A stretch of DNA of 64,000 bases from Chitinophaga sp. CF418 (GCF_900142925.1 NZ_FRCN01000009.1:220494-284493), one strand, 5' to 3'; shown: positions 1-8,170, counted from the first letter of the stretch. Translations and numbers: made by a program. The notes: generated from the letters alone by a model not told the origin.

Positions 1-7
1 TTGATTA

Positions 8-601
8 ATGATGTTGAGTAAAGCGGAAAGAACAAAACAGTTTATCCTGGAAACAGCAGCCCCTATTTTTAATCAAAAAGGGATATCTGGCGCTAGTATA
101 GACGACGTGCTTGATGCTGCAAAAGTAACCAAAGGGTGCCTCTATGGTCATTTCGAAAGCAAGGAGGATTTGTCTTTGCAGGTGATTGATTTTTTGCTTG
201 AGAATAATAGTAATAAAATATTAGCTGCAATAAGCAAGGGTAAAACGGCAAAGGCGAAGGTATTCGCTTTTCTTGACTTCTATAAGGATCCGTTGAATAC
301 ACATATGGCCGGGGGATGCCCATTATTCAATGCGGCAGTAGAATCAGATGATAATTTCCCGGAAGTAAAAAAAAGGGTGGCTACGGCATTGCGTCAGGGG
401 CATGAATTATTTACCAGGATCTTACAACAAGGTATTGATAGTGGAGAATTTTCTGACCAGCTTGATCCGGCCGCTTATGCTTTTAAAACAACAGCTGCTG
501 TAGAGGGCGCTCTTGTCCTGTGCCGGGCCATGAATACAGCAAAGCCAATGTATGGATTGATTAAGGGCCTGAAAGCAGAATTAGAGAGTTACACCTTATA
601 A
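8..601 (+). CDS. TetR/AcrR family transcriptional regulator
   Basis: A 197-residue protein with the usual TetR layout: an N-terminal helix-turn-helix at about residues 10-55 (GASIDDVLDAAKVTKG then LYGHFESKEDL, the recognition helix and the conserved Y-x-H-F-x-S-K-E-x-L signature) and a helical ligand-binding C-terminal half. TetR proteins repress adjacent genes and are released by a small ligand. Two ATGs occur in tandem at 8 and 11; either could be the start. It lies in the same direction as, and upstream of, an SDR/oxidoreductase operon, with twin direct repeats in the gap, so control of that operon is the natural inference. The ligand cannot be read from sequence. Confidence 0.93.
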   Translation: MMLSKAERTKQFILETAAPIFNQKGISGASIDDVLDAAKVTKGCLYGHFESKEDLSLQVIDFLLENNSNKILAAISKGKTAKAKVFAFLDFYKDPLNTHMAGGCPLFNAAVESDDNFPEVKKRVATALRQGHELFTRILQQGIDSGEFSDQLDPAAYAFKTTAAVEGALVLCRAMNTAKPMYGLIKGLKAELESYTL

Positions 602-615
602 TTTTTTTGCCAAAT

Positions 616-690
616 AATATACTAAAAAGTCTATTTTAATCTACGGTGATAGCTCCGTTTTTTACGGCTTAAAATATACTAAAAAGTCTA
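616..690. promoter_or_regulatory. Twin 18-bp operator-like direct repeat
   Basis: The 18-mer AATATACTAAAAAGTCTA occurs exactly at 616-633 and again at 673-690, 57 bp apart. Each copy holds the partly symmetrical core ACTAAAAAGT. The pair lies between the TetR gene and the SDR operon, so it is a good candidate for the TetR binding sites. A weak -7-like element (TACTTTTTG, one base longer than TAnnTTTG) follows at 727-735. Binding by this TetR is inference. Confidence 0.6.
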
Positions 691-808
691 AAATTAGCGG
701 GTGTTTTATGCTGAGCCAGATCCATTTACTTTTTGTACGAACGGGGGAAGGAATGATCTAACTCTGATCCAGGTCAATAATTCAGACGTGAACAATCTTT
801 AAAATCAT

Positions 809-1009
809 TTGAACGTGAAACAGACCATCTTAGTCACCGGGGCTTCACCGACACCGGTTATTGATATTTTATTGCAAACAGTAAGGGAAAAGGAACCAAA
901 GTTTAGCTATCCGGTCGGTAAAGGTTCCTCAATGGCATTGCTGCTTCAAAAGTTTGCCTACAAAACTTTCGAGAAATCCATTTTAAAGTCAGTGAACGCT
1001 GCCAGGTAA
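809..1009 (+). pseudogene. Internally deleted SDR oxidoreductase remnant
   Basis: The 66-codon frame (TTG start) begins with the first beta strand and glycine-rich turn of a short-chain dehydrogenase (QTILVTGASPTP). It then jumps to what looks like the C-terminal tail of the same family (VREKEPKFSYPVGKGSS and the helix that follows). The NNAG, Ser and YxxxK active-site regions that should lie between are absent. The simplest reading is an in-frame internal deletion of roughly 180 codons leaving the two ends joined. A full-length SDR follows 28 bp downstream. A functional micro-protein is possible but unlikely because no Rossmann fold could form. Confidence 0.6.
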
Positions 1010-1037
1010 CTCTTTTACTGGAATAAAAATTTAAACA

Positions 1038-1802
1038 ATGAAATTAAGAGATAAAACAATATTGATTACCGGGGGTAGTGCCGGTATCGGGCTTGAAGCA
1101 GCAAAACAGTTTCTGGAAGCTGGTGCGAAAGTTATTATCACAGGGAGAAATCAGGTAAAACTGGAGGAAGCAAAAAAACGGTTTCCTTCATTGATAACCA
1201 TAAAGAGTGACGCCGGGAATCAAGAAGACGCTGTGTTGCTTTTAAAACAGGTTAAAACGCTTGGTGGAATTGATATTTTATACAACAACGCAGGCGTATT
1301 GAGTCCTGCATCAAATTTCGGCGTGACGGGCGATGCTCATTATGAAAATGCATTGAACGAAATGAACATCAATTACCTTGGGGTTATCCATTTAAATAAT
1401 CTTTTTATGGAGATGCTGCAGTCAAGAGCTGAAAGTGCCATTATAAATACGACTTCAATATTGAGTTATGTTCCTTTAAATACGGAAGCAACCTATTCGG
1501 CCTCAAAAGTAGCACTACGTTTTTATACAGAAGCTCTCAGAGCACATCTACAGATCCTGAACAGCCGTGTAAAGGTGTTTGAACTGCTGCCGCCGCTTGT
1601 GGCAACAGAAATGACGGCCGATATGGACGGCAAAAAGATTACGCCGGAAAATGTAATAAAGGCGCTCATTGCCGGTCTTCGGAAGGACCGGTATACAATC
1701 CGGGTAGGCGATACAAAATTAGTCTACATACTAAGCCGGATTTCACCCAGGCTGATGTCTGGATTGATGAATCCAAAGAAGTTAAACGCGTTGCTAAAAT
1801 AA
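1038..1802 (+). CDS. SDR family oxidoreductase (DltE-like)
   Basis: A 254-residue classical short-chain dehydrogenase. Visible motifs are the cofactor loop TGGSAGIG (11-18), NNAG (83-86), the catalytic Ser in NTTS (140) and Y153-S-A-S-K157. The shape, with a C-terminal extension rich in PKKLNALLK, resembles the DltE-type oxidoreductase group. It should use NAD(P)H to reduce or oxidise a small carbonyl or alcohol; the substrate is unknown. The next gene starts 9 bp after the stop, so the two are almost certainly co-transcribed, probably under the TetR regulator at 8-601. Confidence 0.92.
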   Translation: MKLRDKTILITGGSAGIGLEAAKQFLEAGAKVIITGRNQVKLEEAKKRFPSLITIKSDAGNQEDAVLLLKQVKTLGGIDILYNNAGVLSPASNFGVTGDAHYENALNEMNINYLGVIHLNNLFMEMLQSRAESAIINTTSILSYVPLNTEATYSASKVALRFYTEALRAHLQILNSRVKVFELLPPLVATEMTADMDGKKITPENVIKALIAGLRKDRYTIRVGDTKLVYILSRISPRLMSGLMNPKKLNALLK

Positions 1803-1811
1803 ATTCGCAAT

Positions 1812-2813
1812 ATGAAAGCATTTACAATAGCTCACTATAGCAAAAAAGGCAAATTGCAACTCTCAGAAGTAGCAGCGCCAATATTACAAGATAATGATGT
1901 ATTGGTTCAGGTATATGCTACAGGCGTTAATCTGTTGGATTCAAAAATAAGGAATGGTGAATTTAGACTCATTTTACCCTACAAATTTCCGCTTATTTTG
2001 GGACACGATGTTGCGGGTGTTGTAGTAAAAGCGGGTTCAAAGGTTCGTCAGTTTAAAGTAGGAGATGAAGTATATTCCCGCCCTGCCGACCATCGGGTAG
2101 GGACATTCGCGGAATTTATCGCAATCAATGAAAATGACGTTGCATTGAAGCCGAAGGATATTTCAATGGAAGATGCAGCCTCTATTCCTCTGGTCGGTCT
2201 AACTGCCTGGCAGGCATTGGTTGAAAAAGCGAATCTTAAAAAAGGACAAAAGGTTTTTATCCAGGCTGGTTCAGGTGGTGTAGGTACATTTGCTATTCAG
2301 TTGGCAAAACATCTGGGGGCTACCGTAGCTACTACGACCAGTTCTGCAAATACAGCACTGGTGAAAAGTCTTGGTGCTGATATTGTTATTGACTATAAAG
2401 AACAGCAGTTTGAAACAATACTGAAAGATTATGATGTGGTCTTGAACAGCCAGGATAGTAAGACCCTTGAAAAGTCTTTAAGTATCCTAAAACCTGGTGG
2501 TAAACTCATTTCTATTTCCGGACCACCCGACCCGGATTTTGCAACTGCAATTGGAGCACCCTGGTATGTTAGATTCATTTTCAAAATATTGAGTGCTGGT
2601 GTAAGGAATAAGGCGAAACGACTTAATGTGAATTTCTCCTTTCTTTTCATGAGGGCAGAAGGAAAACAATTAGGTGAGATAACTACCTTAATTAATGCAG
2701 GCATCATTCGTCCTGTTATTGATAAAGTCTTCCCTTTTAAAGAAACAAACGAGGCTATGGCTTATGTTGAAAGTGGCCGGGCAAAGGGGAAAGTAGTAGT
2801 CAAGGTAAAGTAA
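1812..2813 (+). CDS. NADP-dependent zinc-free alcohol dehydrogenase / quinone oxidoreductase
   Basis: A 333-residue medium-chain dehydrogenase. The GroES-like N-terminal half carries GHDVAGVV (64-71) and the nucleotide-binding half carries AGSGGVGTFAIQLAKHLGA (152-170). The zinc-ligand cysteines of true alcohol dehydrogenases are not evident, which places it with quinone oxidoreductase / NADPH-dependent enone reductase relatives. It is the last gene of the two-gene oxidoreductase unit and is followed by a large palindrome. A role in detoxifying reactive carbonyls together with the SDR is a reasonable inference, not shown by the sequence. Confidence 0.93.
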   Translation: MKAFTIAHYSKKGKLQLSEVAAPILQDNDVLVQVYATGVNLLDSKIRNGEFRLILPYKFPLILGHDVAGVVVKAGSKVRQFKVGDEVYSRPADHRVGTFAEFIAINENDVALKPKDISMEDAASIPLVGLTAWQALVEKANLKKGQKVFIQAGSGGVGTFAIQLAKHLGATVATTTSSANTALVKSLGADIVIDYKEQQFETILKDYDVVLNSQDSKTLEKSLSILKPGGKLISISGPPDPDFATAIGAPWYVRFIFKILSAGVRNKAKRLNVNFSFLFMRAEGKQLGEITTLINAGIIRPVIDKVFPFKETNEAMAYVESGRAKGKVVVKVK

Positions 2814-2878
2814 AGATATTGATAATAATCAGTGGCCTCATTGCCGGACACTTTGTGGATTCAATAATTCATTTTTTC

Positions 2879-2930
2879 CCTGCAGGGGCTCCCATATTAT
2901 CGCATACGATAATATGGGAGCCCCTGCAGG
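2879..2930. repeat. Perfect 24-bp inverted repeat with 4-nt loop
   Basis: Positions 2879-2902 are exactly complementary to 2907-2930, with loop CATA. The hairpin sits between the ends of two convergent genes (stops at 2813 and 3009), where a bidirectional terminator is expected. A stem this long without mismatch is unusual, and no T-tract follows on the plus strand (the T-run 2872-2877 precedes it). It may act as terminator, mRNA 3' stabiliser or protein-bound palindrome. Confidence 0.75.
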
Positions 2931-3008
2931 AGTTCATCCAATAATCTTGTCAAAAGTGTATACTACATCCTTCTCCATAAGTTTGTAACACCGACGAAGA
3001 CAAAACGA

Positions 3009-3617
3009 CTAACTTTTTGGGAAACCCGCATCAGCTTTTACTTCCCTGATCTGTAGCGTATGCCGGGCGTTATGCGCTGCTATAAACAGTATCATCTGGT
3101 AGGAATCCAGGCTGCCAAACGGCATGGCGAGCACATGGCTGCGCAAGTCTTCCGGGGTTGACTTAACATAGCCGGTGAGTTTTTCGCGGCTGCTTTTCAA
3201 ACTCTCCAGTGCTTCATTCATGGACTTGAAAGGTGAGTTCTCCGGTTTCAGGTTGTCGGATGTTTGCCTTTTCTGTGAGCGGTCTTCTACACCTTTTACA
3301 ATTTGCTCATCTGTCATTTTTATTTCGGAACGCTTCTCGGGGTTGGCAGGTTGTTTGATACCTGCATCTGTCGCTTGCCACAACATCTGTTCGGTAGTGG
3401 CGATATGGATCACGCATTCTTCTACACTCCACCGGTCGGGCGCAGGTTTATATTTCAATTGTGCTTCGCTAAGCCCTTTCACTTCCTGCAACAGGTCATT
3501 CTCAGTGCTCTTCAATAATTGAATAGCATCCTTTCTTTCCTTTTTAGTAAGTGGATTGTTGGGTGCTATAAAGGCAAATGCAGTCAGGACGACTGCGAAA
3601 AAAACTGTCTTTTTCAT
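3009..3617 (-). CDS. DinB-like (DinB_2) secreted protein
   Basis: About 201 residues from the ATG at 3617. An in-frame ATG 33 bp upstream is less likely because MKKTVFFAVVLTAFAFIAP at the chosen start is a clean signal peptide. The body matches the DinB four-helix-bundle superfamily: PAPDRWSVEECVIHIATTEQ early and FIAAHNARHTLQIREV near the end supply the three histidines that bind metal in this fold. DinB-like proteins are often thiol-dependent or damage-inducible metalloenzymes; this one is exported and its reaction is unknown. A TAnnTTTG promoter element lies just upstream and supports the start. Confidence 0.88.
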   Translation of the reverse strand: MKKTVFFAVVLTAFAFIAPNNPLTKKERKDAIQLLKSTENDLLQEVKGLSEAQLKYKPAPDRWSVEECVIHIATTEQMLWQATDAGIKQPANPEKRSEIKMTDEQIVKGVEDRSQKRQTSDNLKPENSPFKSMNEALESLKSSREKLTGYVKSTPEDLRSHVLAMPFGSLDSYQMILFIAAHNARHTLQIREVKADAGFPKS

Positions 3618-3647
3618 ACATGTGTGATTGGTGGTGAATATTGATGG

Positions 3648-3655
3648 CAAAGTTA
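3648..3655 (-). promoter_or_regulatory. Bacteroidota -7 element TAACTTTG
   Basis: On the minus strand TAACTTTG fits TAnnTTTG and places a start site near 3641, about 24 nt before the ATG of the DinB-like gene. No clear -33 TTG was found at standard spacing. Confidence 0.5.
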
Positions 3656-4095
3656 TAGCCTTCGTCAGATTTCAGACGGGGCGAAAGAGACAAAAATAGG
3701 GGCGAATCGGACAAAATAATATCTCCAGTTGTGCTAGTGTTCTCCAATGAAGCCTGTTAGGTTTTTCCTGGGAATATTAATGATAAAGAAAATTCTGCTA
3801 ATTTATGAACTAATGATTTTAAATTAGTAGAGGATAATACTGGCGGTAGGTAGAAGTCTACTGCAGACCTCTCCGTTTGAAAAAAATGGTGTTAGTTTCT
3901 GCGTATCAGTGGGGGAATAATAAGGATTGTGCATTGCCTGCTGTGATGTGGGGCTGCTGGCTACAGATGGTTAGACGTACAGTGCAGTACGTAGCGGTAT
4001 CTACCGGTTTGTGGGTACTTTTTGCAACTCTTCAGGATAAAATTTGTTATTACCTGTAAAGATCACACGAGGACGCTATTTTAGACGAATGGAAC
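3656..4095. other. Intergenic stretch without a supported gene
   Basis: About 440 bp between divergent genes. It contains a 60-codon open frame at 3877-4059 with a TTG start and no recognisable features, which I do not accept as a gene. Upstream of the SDR at 4096 there is a TACTTTTTG sequence (about 4016-4024) similar to the near-promoter in front of the TetR-controlled operon. Confidence 0.5.
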
Positions 4096-4875
4096 ATGGC
4101 TAGAATATTCATCACCGGGTCTGCAGATGGGCTTGGGCAATTGTCTGCGAATGCATTGATTAAGCTGGGGCACCAGGTTGTTCTTCATGCCCGTAGTGAA
4201 GAGAGGGCACAGCATGCATTAAAGCAAGTACCTGGTGCAGAAGATGTATTGATCGCAGATCTTTCCAGTATAGAGGAAACTAAGGCATTGGCTTCGAAGG
4301 CTAATGCCTTGGGTATCTTCGATGTGGTGATTCACAATGCCGGTGTTTACCAGGTACCCAGGAATAGTGTTGGTGCTGAGGGCTTGCCAACCATACTAGC
4401 TGTGAACAGTCTCGCGCCTTATATCTTAACCTGTTTGATGCATAAACCGGAGCGGCTCATTTACCTGAGTTCTGGCATGCATTTGCAGGGTGATCCAGGC
4501 CTGGACAATCTTCCGGCAGACATACATTCCAGAGGCAATCATGTTACATATTCCGATACAAAGCTGCATGATGTGATATTGTCCATGGCCGTAGCACGCA
4601 GATACAAATCTATATTCTCGAATGCAGTTGATCCCGGCTGGGTACCAACAAGAATGGGTGGTGCAGGCGCGCCGGACAATCTTGAAAAAGGGTTTGAGAC
4701 GCAGGTATGGCTTGCAGTAAGCAATGATCCCAAAGCATGTGTAAGCGGTCAGTATTTCCATCATAAACGGCATGCACATTATCTGCCTGCGGCAGACGAT
4801 GTTGCTGTTCAGGAGAAGTTCCTGGTCAGGTGTAAGCAGATTACACAAGTGGGGTTTGATGAGGAGAAGGCCTAA
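4096..4875 (+). CDS. SDR family NAD(P)-binding oxidoreductase
   Basis: A 259-residue short-chain dehydrogenase with TGSADGLG (7-14), NAG (81-83), LSS (124-126) and catalytic Y152-S-D-T-K156. The reaction should be NAD(P)(H)-dependent oxidation or reduction of an unknown substrate. The C-terminal FHHKRHAHYLPAADD segment resembles SDR members annotated near protochlorophyllide-reductase or retinol-dehydrogenase-like families in soil bacteria. The gene stands alone. Downstream, an 8-bp inverted repeat GCAAATGT / ACATTTGC (4881-4888 and 4911-4918) could help termination. Confidence 0.9.
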   Translation: MARIFITGSADGLGQLSANALIKLGHQVVLHARSEERAQHALKQVPGAEDVLIADLSSIEETKALASKANALGIFDVVIHNAGVYQVPRNSVGAEGLPTILAVNSLAPYILTCLMHKPERLIYLSSGMHLQGDPGLDNLPADIHSRGNHVTYSDTKLHDVILSMAVARRYKSIFSNAVDPGWVPTRMGGAGAPDNLEKGFETQVWLAVSNDPKACVSGQYFHHKRHAHYLPAADDVAVQEKFLVRCKQITQVGFDEEKA

Positions 4876-5071
4876 AACGGGCAAATGTATAAAACAACCA
4901 GTATAATAAGACATTTGCGATTGCAATATAACTGATAGTACCCCATTCAAGTTGCTACAACAAACAAAAGTATTAATATAGATTAAGACTATTTCTTAAA
5001 CAAGGTCAATGGTGAAATTTTTCTTGTTCTCCGAAATTTACATTCCTGATCAATCACCAAAAGAGATAGTT

Positions 5072-5182
5072 ATGACTGAAAAAGTGAACGAGCTGAAAGC
5101 AGCAGAAGAAATGATCTAAGCCATCAGGAAGTCTGATTATAATAGACACTTATTTCCTCAATGCTTAAATATAAATTCATGA
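5072..5182 (+). pseudogene. 5' fragment of a SnoaL/NTF2-like gene with in-frame stop
   Basis: The frame starts MTEKVNELKAAEEMI, then a TAA (5117-5119), then continues AIRKSDYN before a second stop at 5180. The string EEMI-stop-AIRKSDYN resembles the first helix of SnoaL/DUF4440-like proteins (pattern E-x-x-x-x-AIRxGD). It sits directly in front of an intact SnoaL-like gene, so it is probably the decayed start of a paralogue. The match is short and the call is tentative. Confidence 0.4.
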
Positions 5183-5766
5183 ACCACCAAAATTTCAAAT
5201 TCATTATTCCTGCCCTTGTATTAATGGTATCTCTGGGCATGCTTCAAGGCTGTGGACAATCCACTTCTCCTTCCTCAAATTCAACGGAGAATATTGATAG
5301 CTTAAAAAAGATAGTCCTGCAGTTGGCTGCTTCCAATGACAGCATTGCCAATCATCTTAAAAAATTTGACGAACTGGATTTTGATGTATTCAGTAACCAG
5401 AAATGGGATCGCCTGAAAGAAAGCCATGCGCCGGATATAAAAGTGTTCTGGCCGGATGGTCACATGGCACAAGGCATTGACGTCCATATTGAGGATCTGA
5501 AGAAGCTCTTTGTACATGCGCCTGATACCAGGATCAAAGAACATCCGATCAAATTTGGTTCTGGCAATTACACGCTCGTAACCGGGGTATTTGAAGGTAC
5601 ATTCACCAAACCTATGCCCATCGGAAATGGAAAATTCATTCCACCAACCGGAAAGGCATTCAAAATGCCGATGGCCACAGTAGGGATATGGGAAAACGGT
5701 GTAATGAAGGAAGAACATCTTTTCTGGGATAATCAAACGTACGCTAAACAAATAGGATTACAATAG
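5179..5766 (+). CDS. SnoaL-like ester cyclase lipoprotein
   Basis: About 195 residues from the ATG at 5179; an ATG at 5161 only adds LKYKF before the signal peptide. The N-terminus is a lipoprotein signal ending in LQGC, followed by a Ser/Asn-rich linker. The remainder is one SnoaL/NTF2-like domain: KWDRLKESHAPDIKVFWPDG, then IEDLKKLF and the C-terminal strands GNYTLVTGVFEGTFTKP and EEHLFWDN. SnoaL folds hold small molecules in a cone-shaped pocket; many are cyclases or hydrolases, but this member's substrate is unknown. Expected location is the periplasm or outer membrane, anchored by lipid. Confidence 0.88.
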   Translation: MNHQNFKFIIPALVLMVSLGMLQGCGQSTSPSSNSTENIDSLKKIVLQLAASNDSIANHLKKFDELDFDVFSNQKWDRLKESHAPDIKVFWPDGHMAQGIDVHIEDLKKLFVHAPDTRIKEHPIKFGSGNYTLVTGVFEGTFTKPMPIGNGKFIPPTGKAFKMPMATVGIWENGVMKEEHLFWDNQTYAKQIGLQ

Positions 5767-5780
5767 TCCGCGCTAATATT

Positions 5781-5815
5781 GACAAAAAGCTGCGCAAGCT
5801 GCACAGCTTTTTGTC
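5781..5815. terminator. Bidirectional intrinsic terminator
   Basis: A 12-bp stem GACAAAAAGCTG / CAGCTTTTTGTC with an 11-nt loop lies between two convergent stops (5766 and 5823). The A/T-rich stem ends give U-tracts in both directions. Confidence 0.85.
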
Positions 5816-5822
5816 TTACTTA

Positions 5823-7673
5823 TCAGTTCTTTCTTGCCCATCGCTGCCGTAAATAATGTGCTGCCATTTTAGGTTTGCGGTCCCTGGTAAAAACACCTTT
5901 ATAATTGATGCCTCCAAACCGCATAATTGCCTGAGAAGTTTTAAAATCTGCGAAAGCCCATACATGCATTCCTGCAATAAAGTCTTTACTGTCAGCCACG
6001 TCCAGGTAAGCTTTGATAAAATCTGTCTGATATTCTTCTGTAAACATTTCTGGTTGTTCGGCATGCATGCCGGGATATGTATCAGCACCAAATTCAGTAA
6101 TGATAACCGGTTTCTGTACCTTTTGATGCAAACGGTCGAGTTCCATACTTAACATAGCCGCGCCTGCACGAACATCCCCCGGATTGGTGTACCAACCCCA
6201 GTAGCGGTTAACACAGGTAACATCTCCCAACGTGAGCCAGTCGGAAGGACCTCCCATTACCCCAACAAGAGTAGTGAGCCGGGAGGAATCCAGTGTTTTG
6301 ACCTGTTTAAACAGTGTTTTTAAAGATACCAGCGCCTGATCGTCTCCTTGTTTTTCTTCTCCTGAAGTCAGGCCTACCTTTGCCGGAAATGGCTCATTGG
6401 CAATACACCAGATGATAACGGAAGGGTGATTTTTATCCCGCGTAATTAACTCATTTATGTATTGGTGGCAAACGGATTGACGCCGTTGTAACTGGGCTGT
6501 GTCCCCATGGAAATATAACCCGACTGCCGGTATTTCGTCAATGACGAGGATGCCTTCCCTGTCAGCCATTCTCATGTATTCTTCGTCGTATGGATAGTGG
6601 GATGTGCGGAAGGAATTAGCGCCTATCCATTTGAACAGAGAGAAATCTTTTATCATCACAGGATATGCAGTGCCACGGCCATAGATGGGGAAATCTTCAT
6701 GTTTTCCAAAACCCTTTAAGAATATAGGTTTACCGTTAAGCAGTATTTGCTTGCTGTTGGCAGTAATGGTACGGACACCTGTTTCTGTTGTGTAATGGTC
6801 TATCGTCTTATTACCTTCTGTCAGGGTTACATCTACTGTATACAGGAATGGATCTTCGGGAGACCAGCGCCTTACATTCGGAATTTTTATACTGGCTGTA
6901 GCTTTGCCACCAGAAAACCGGATTGGCGCCTGTATACCTGCAATGCTTATTCTCCCTTGTGATGCTTTTCCATGTGCAACAACTTTTATTTCCACTGCAC
7001 CGTCATTTCCGGTAAAGCCGGTATTAATGGCGACATCTGCGATAGCTGCTGCAGAAGGTACAGTATATAACCACACAGCCCTGTGCAGTCCCGCGTACGG
7101 GAAGAAATCGTAATTGGACTTGGGGAAGTTGTTGAACAAGCCAGTGGCTACATCTCCGCCGGTAGGTACTCTGTCAGGTTTTAATATATTCTCAACCTGT
7201 ATCGTGATCCTGTTGCTGGCATTCCAATTCACAAGAGAACTGATCTCAAAAGCAAAAGGTAAATGTCCGCCTTCATGTTGGCCAAGAGGCTGACCATTGA
7301 CCCATATTTTTGCGGCATAGTTAGCAGATCCTACACGGATAAAGATACGCTGCCCTTTCCAGCTGGCGGGGATATAGGTTTCCTTTTCATACCAGGCCAT
7401 AGCCAGATAATCGCGCATATCATCAAACTGTTCGTTCCAGCTGCCTGGTACCGCGATAGAACGATAATCGCTTAATCCCTTAAACCATTGCTGCTTTTCG
7501 CCTTCTGCCAGTGAATCCTTTTTAAACTTCCATATACCGGAAAGATCCAGCGTATTGCGAAACTCATTTTGTTGTGGAAACAGCGCGATGTCTTCAGTGT
7601 TGGCTGTACGGAAATCCTGACCATTCATTTGTACGCTAAGACAGACGAATAGGATAGTAAGTAATGACTTCAT
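5823..7673 (-). CDS. uidA: Secreted beta-glucuronidase, glycoside hydrolase family 2
   Basis: A 616-residue enzyme with a signal peptide (cleavage near NGQ-D), a GH2 sugar-binding jelly roll (about 40-205), an immunoglobulin-like domain (about 207-305) and a TIM barrel (about 306-610). The acid/base Glu is E427 in IANEPFP and the nucleophile is E527 in ITEFG. GGINYKGVFTRDRKPK carries the N590-x-K592 pair that in known glucuronidases grips the substrate carboxylate, so glucuronidase rather than galactosidase activity is favoured. Length is close to the 603 residues of E. coli UidA. A small secreted gene ends 46 bp upstream and is likely co-transcribed. The product is probably periplasmic and acts on glucuronides released from plant or animal glycans. 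Confidence 0.94.
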   Translation of the reverse strand: MKSLLTILFVCLSVQMNGQDFRTANTEDIALFPQQNEFRNTLDLSGIWKFKKDSLAEGEKQQWFKGLSDYRSIAVPGSWNEQFDDMRDYLAMAWYEKETYIPASWKGQRIFIRVGSANYAAKIWVNGQPLGQHEGGHLPFAFEISSLVNWNASNRITIQVENILKPDRVPTGGDVATGLFNNFPKSNYDFFPYAGLHRAVWLYTVPSAAAIADVAINTGFTGNDGAVEIKVVAHGKASQGRISIAGIQAPIRFSGGKATASIKIPNVRRWSPEDPFLYTVDVTLTEGNKTIDHYTTETGVRTITANSKQILLNGKPIFLKGFGKHEDFPIYGRGTAYPVMIKDFSLFKWIGANSFRTSHYPYDEEYMRMADREGILVIDEIPAVGLYFHGDTAQLQRRQSVCHQYINELITRDKNHPSVIIWCIANEPFPAKVGLTSGEEKQGDDQALVSLKTLFKQVKTLDSSRLTTLVGVMGGPSDWLTLGDVTCVNRYWGWYTNPGDVRAGAAMLSMELDRLHQKVQKPVIITEFGADTYPGMHAEQPEMFTEEYQTDFIKAYLDVADSKDFIAGMHVWAFADFKTSQAIMRFGGINYKGVFTRDRKPKMAAHYLRQRWARKN

Positions 7674-7719
7674 GTAAAATGGGCATTGAGTTTAATAACG
7701 AGAATATGGCATAGCAGAT

Positions 7720-8112
7720 CTACGATTTTGTATCCTCTGCTTTTACCCGCACTCCTTTAGCATCAAACATCTCCAGCAGATTGCCGGTAACATGATCGTC
7801 ATCCTTTTTCTGTAATAGCAGGAACACGTCGTATCCGCTGGCAGTAAAATAGAGCTTAACGCTTCCATCAGTTTCTTCTATCTTGCTGATGGCGGCGGGT
7901 TCACTGCCAGATTGGGTCAGGATGGTTCCTGTTAATTTCCCTTCATTTCGTTTTAAGTCTACTTTCATGACAGCATCACCCTGAGGGGTGCCTATTACAG
8001 TTACATCCCATTTGCCAACAAAATAGTCGGGTTTGTTTTCTGTTTGGGCATAGCTGTTAAATGAAAGCAGCATAAAAAAGAATACGGTAAGAATTGCAGT
8101 CAATTTTTTCAT
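7720..8112 (-). CDS. Small secreted lipocalin-like protein
   Basis: 130 residues with an N-terminal signal peptide (to about NSYAQ). The rest is a single beta-rich domain opening DYFVGKWDVTVIGTPQGD and alternating strands such as EGKLTGTIL and SVKLYFTASGYDVFLLLQ, the profile of lipocalin-like or calycin mini-barrels in Bacteroidota. No catalytic residues were recognised. It precedes the beta-glucuronidase in a likely two-gene unit and could bind a ligand or stabilise the enzyme; that is inference. Confidence 0.75.
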   Translation of the reverse strand: MKKLTAILTVFFFMLLSFNSYAQTENKPDYFVGKWDVTVIGTPQGDAVMKVDLKRNEGKLTGTILTQSGSEPAAISKIEETDGSVKLYFTASGYDVFLLLQKKDDDHVTGNLLEMFDAKGVRVKAEDTKS

Positions 8113-8149
8113 AATGGAATTTTTAAGGATGGGGGATGGGTTTAAAACT

Positions 8150-8170
8150 ATTACGTTTTTTTGACGTAAT
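8150..8170. promoter_or_regulatory. Inverted repeat ATTACGT-N7-ACGTAAT upstream of the lipocalin/GUS unit
   Basis: Perfect 7-bp arms (8150-8156 and 8164-8170) about 40 bp upstream of the start at 8112, followed by a further TACGTAA at 8176-8182. The position and repeated ACGTAA half-site suggest an operator. The binding protein is unknown. Confidence 0.4.

Noticed and set aside
3877..4059. 60-codon plus-strand frame with TTG start
   Set aside because: No family likeness, rare start codon, no ribosome site, odd Trp/Cys-rich composition; likely chance.
4426..4950. 174-codon minus-strand frame
   Set aside because: It is the antisense shadow of the SDR at 4096-4875, whose motifs are unambiguous.
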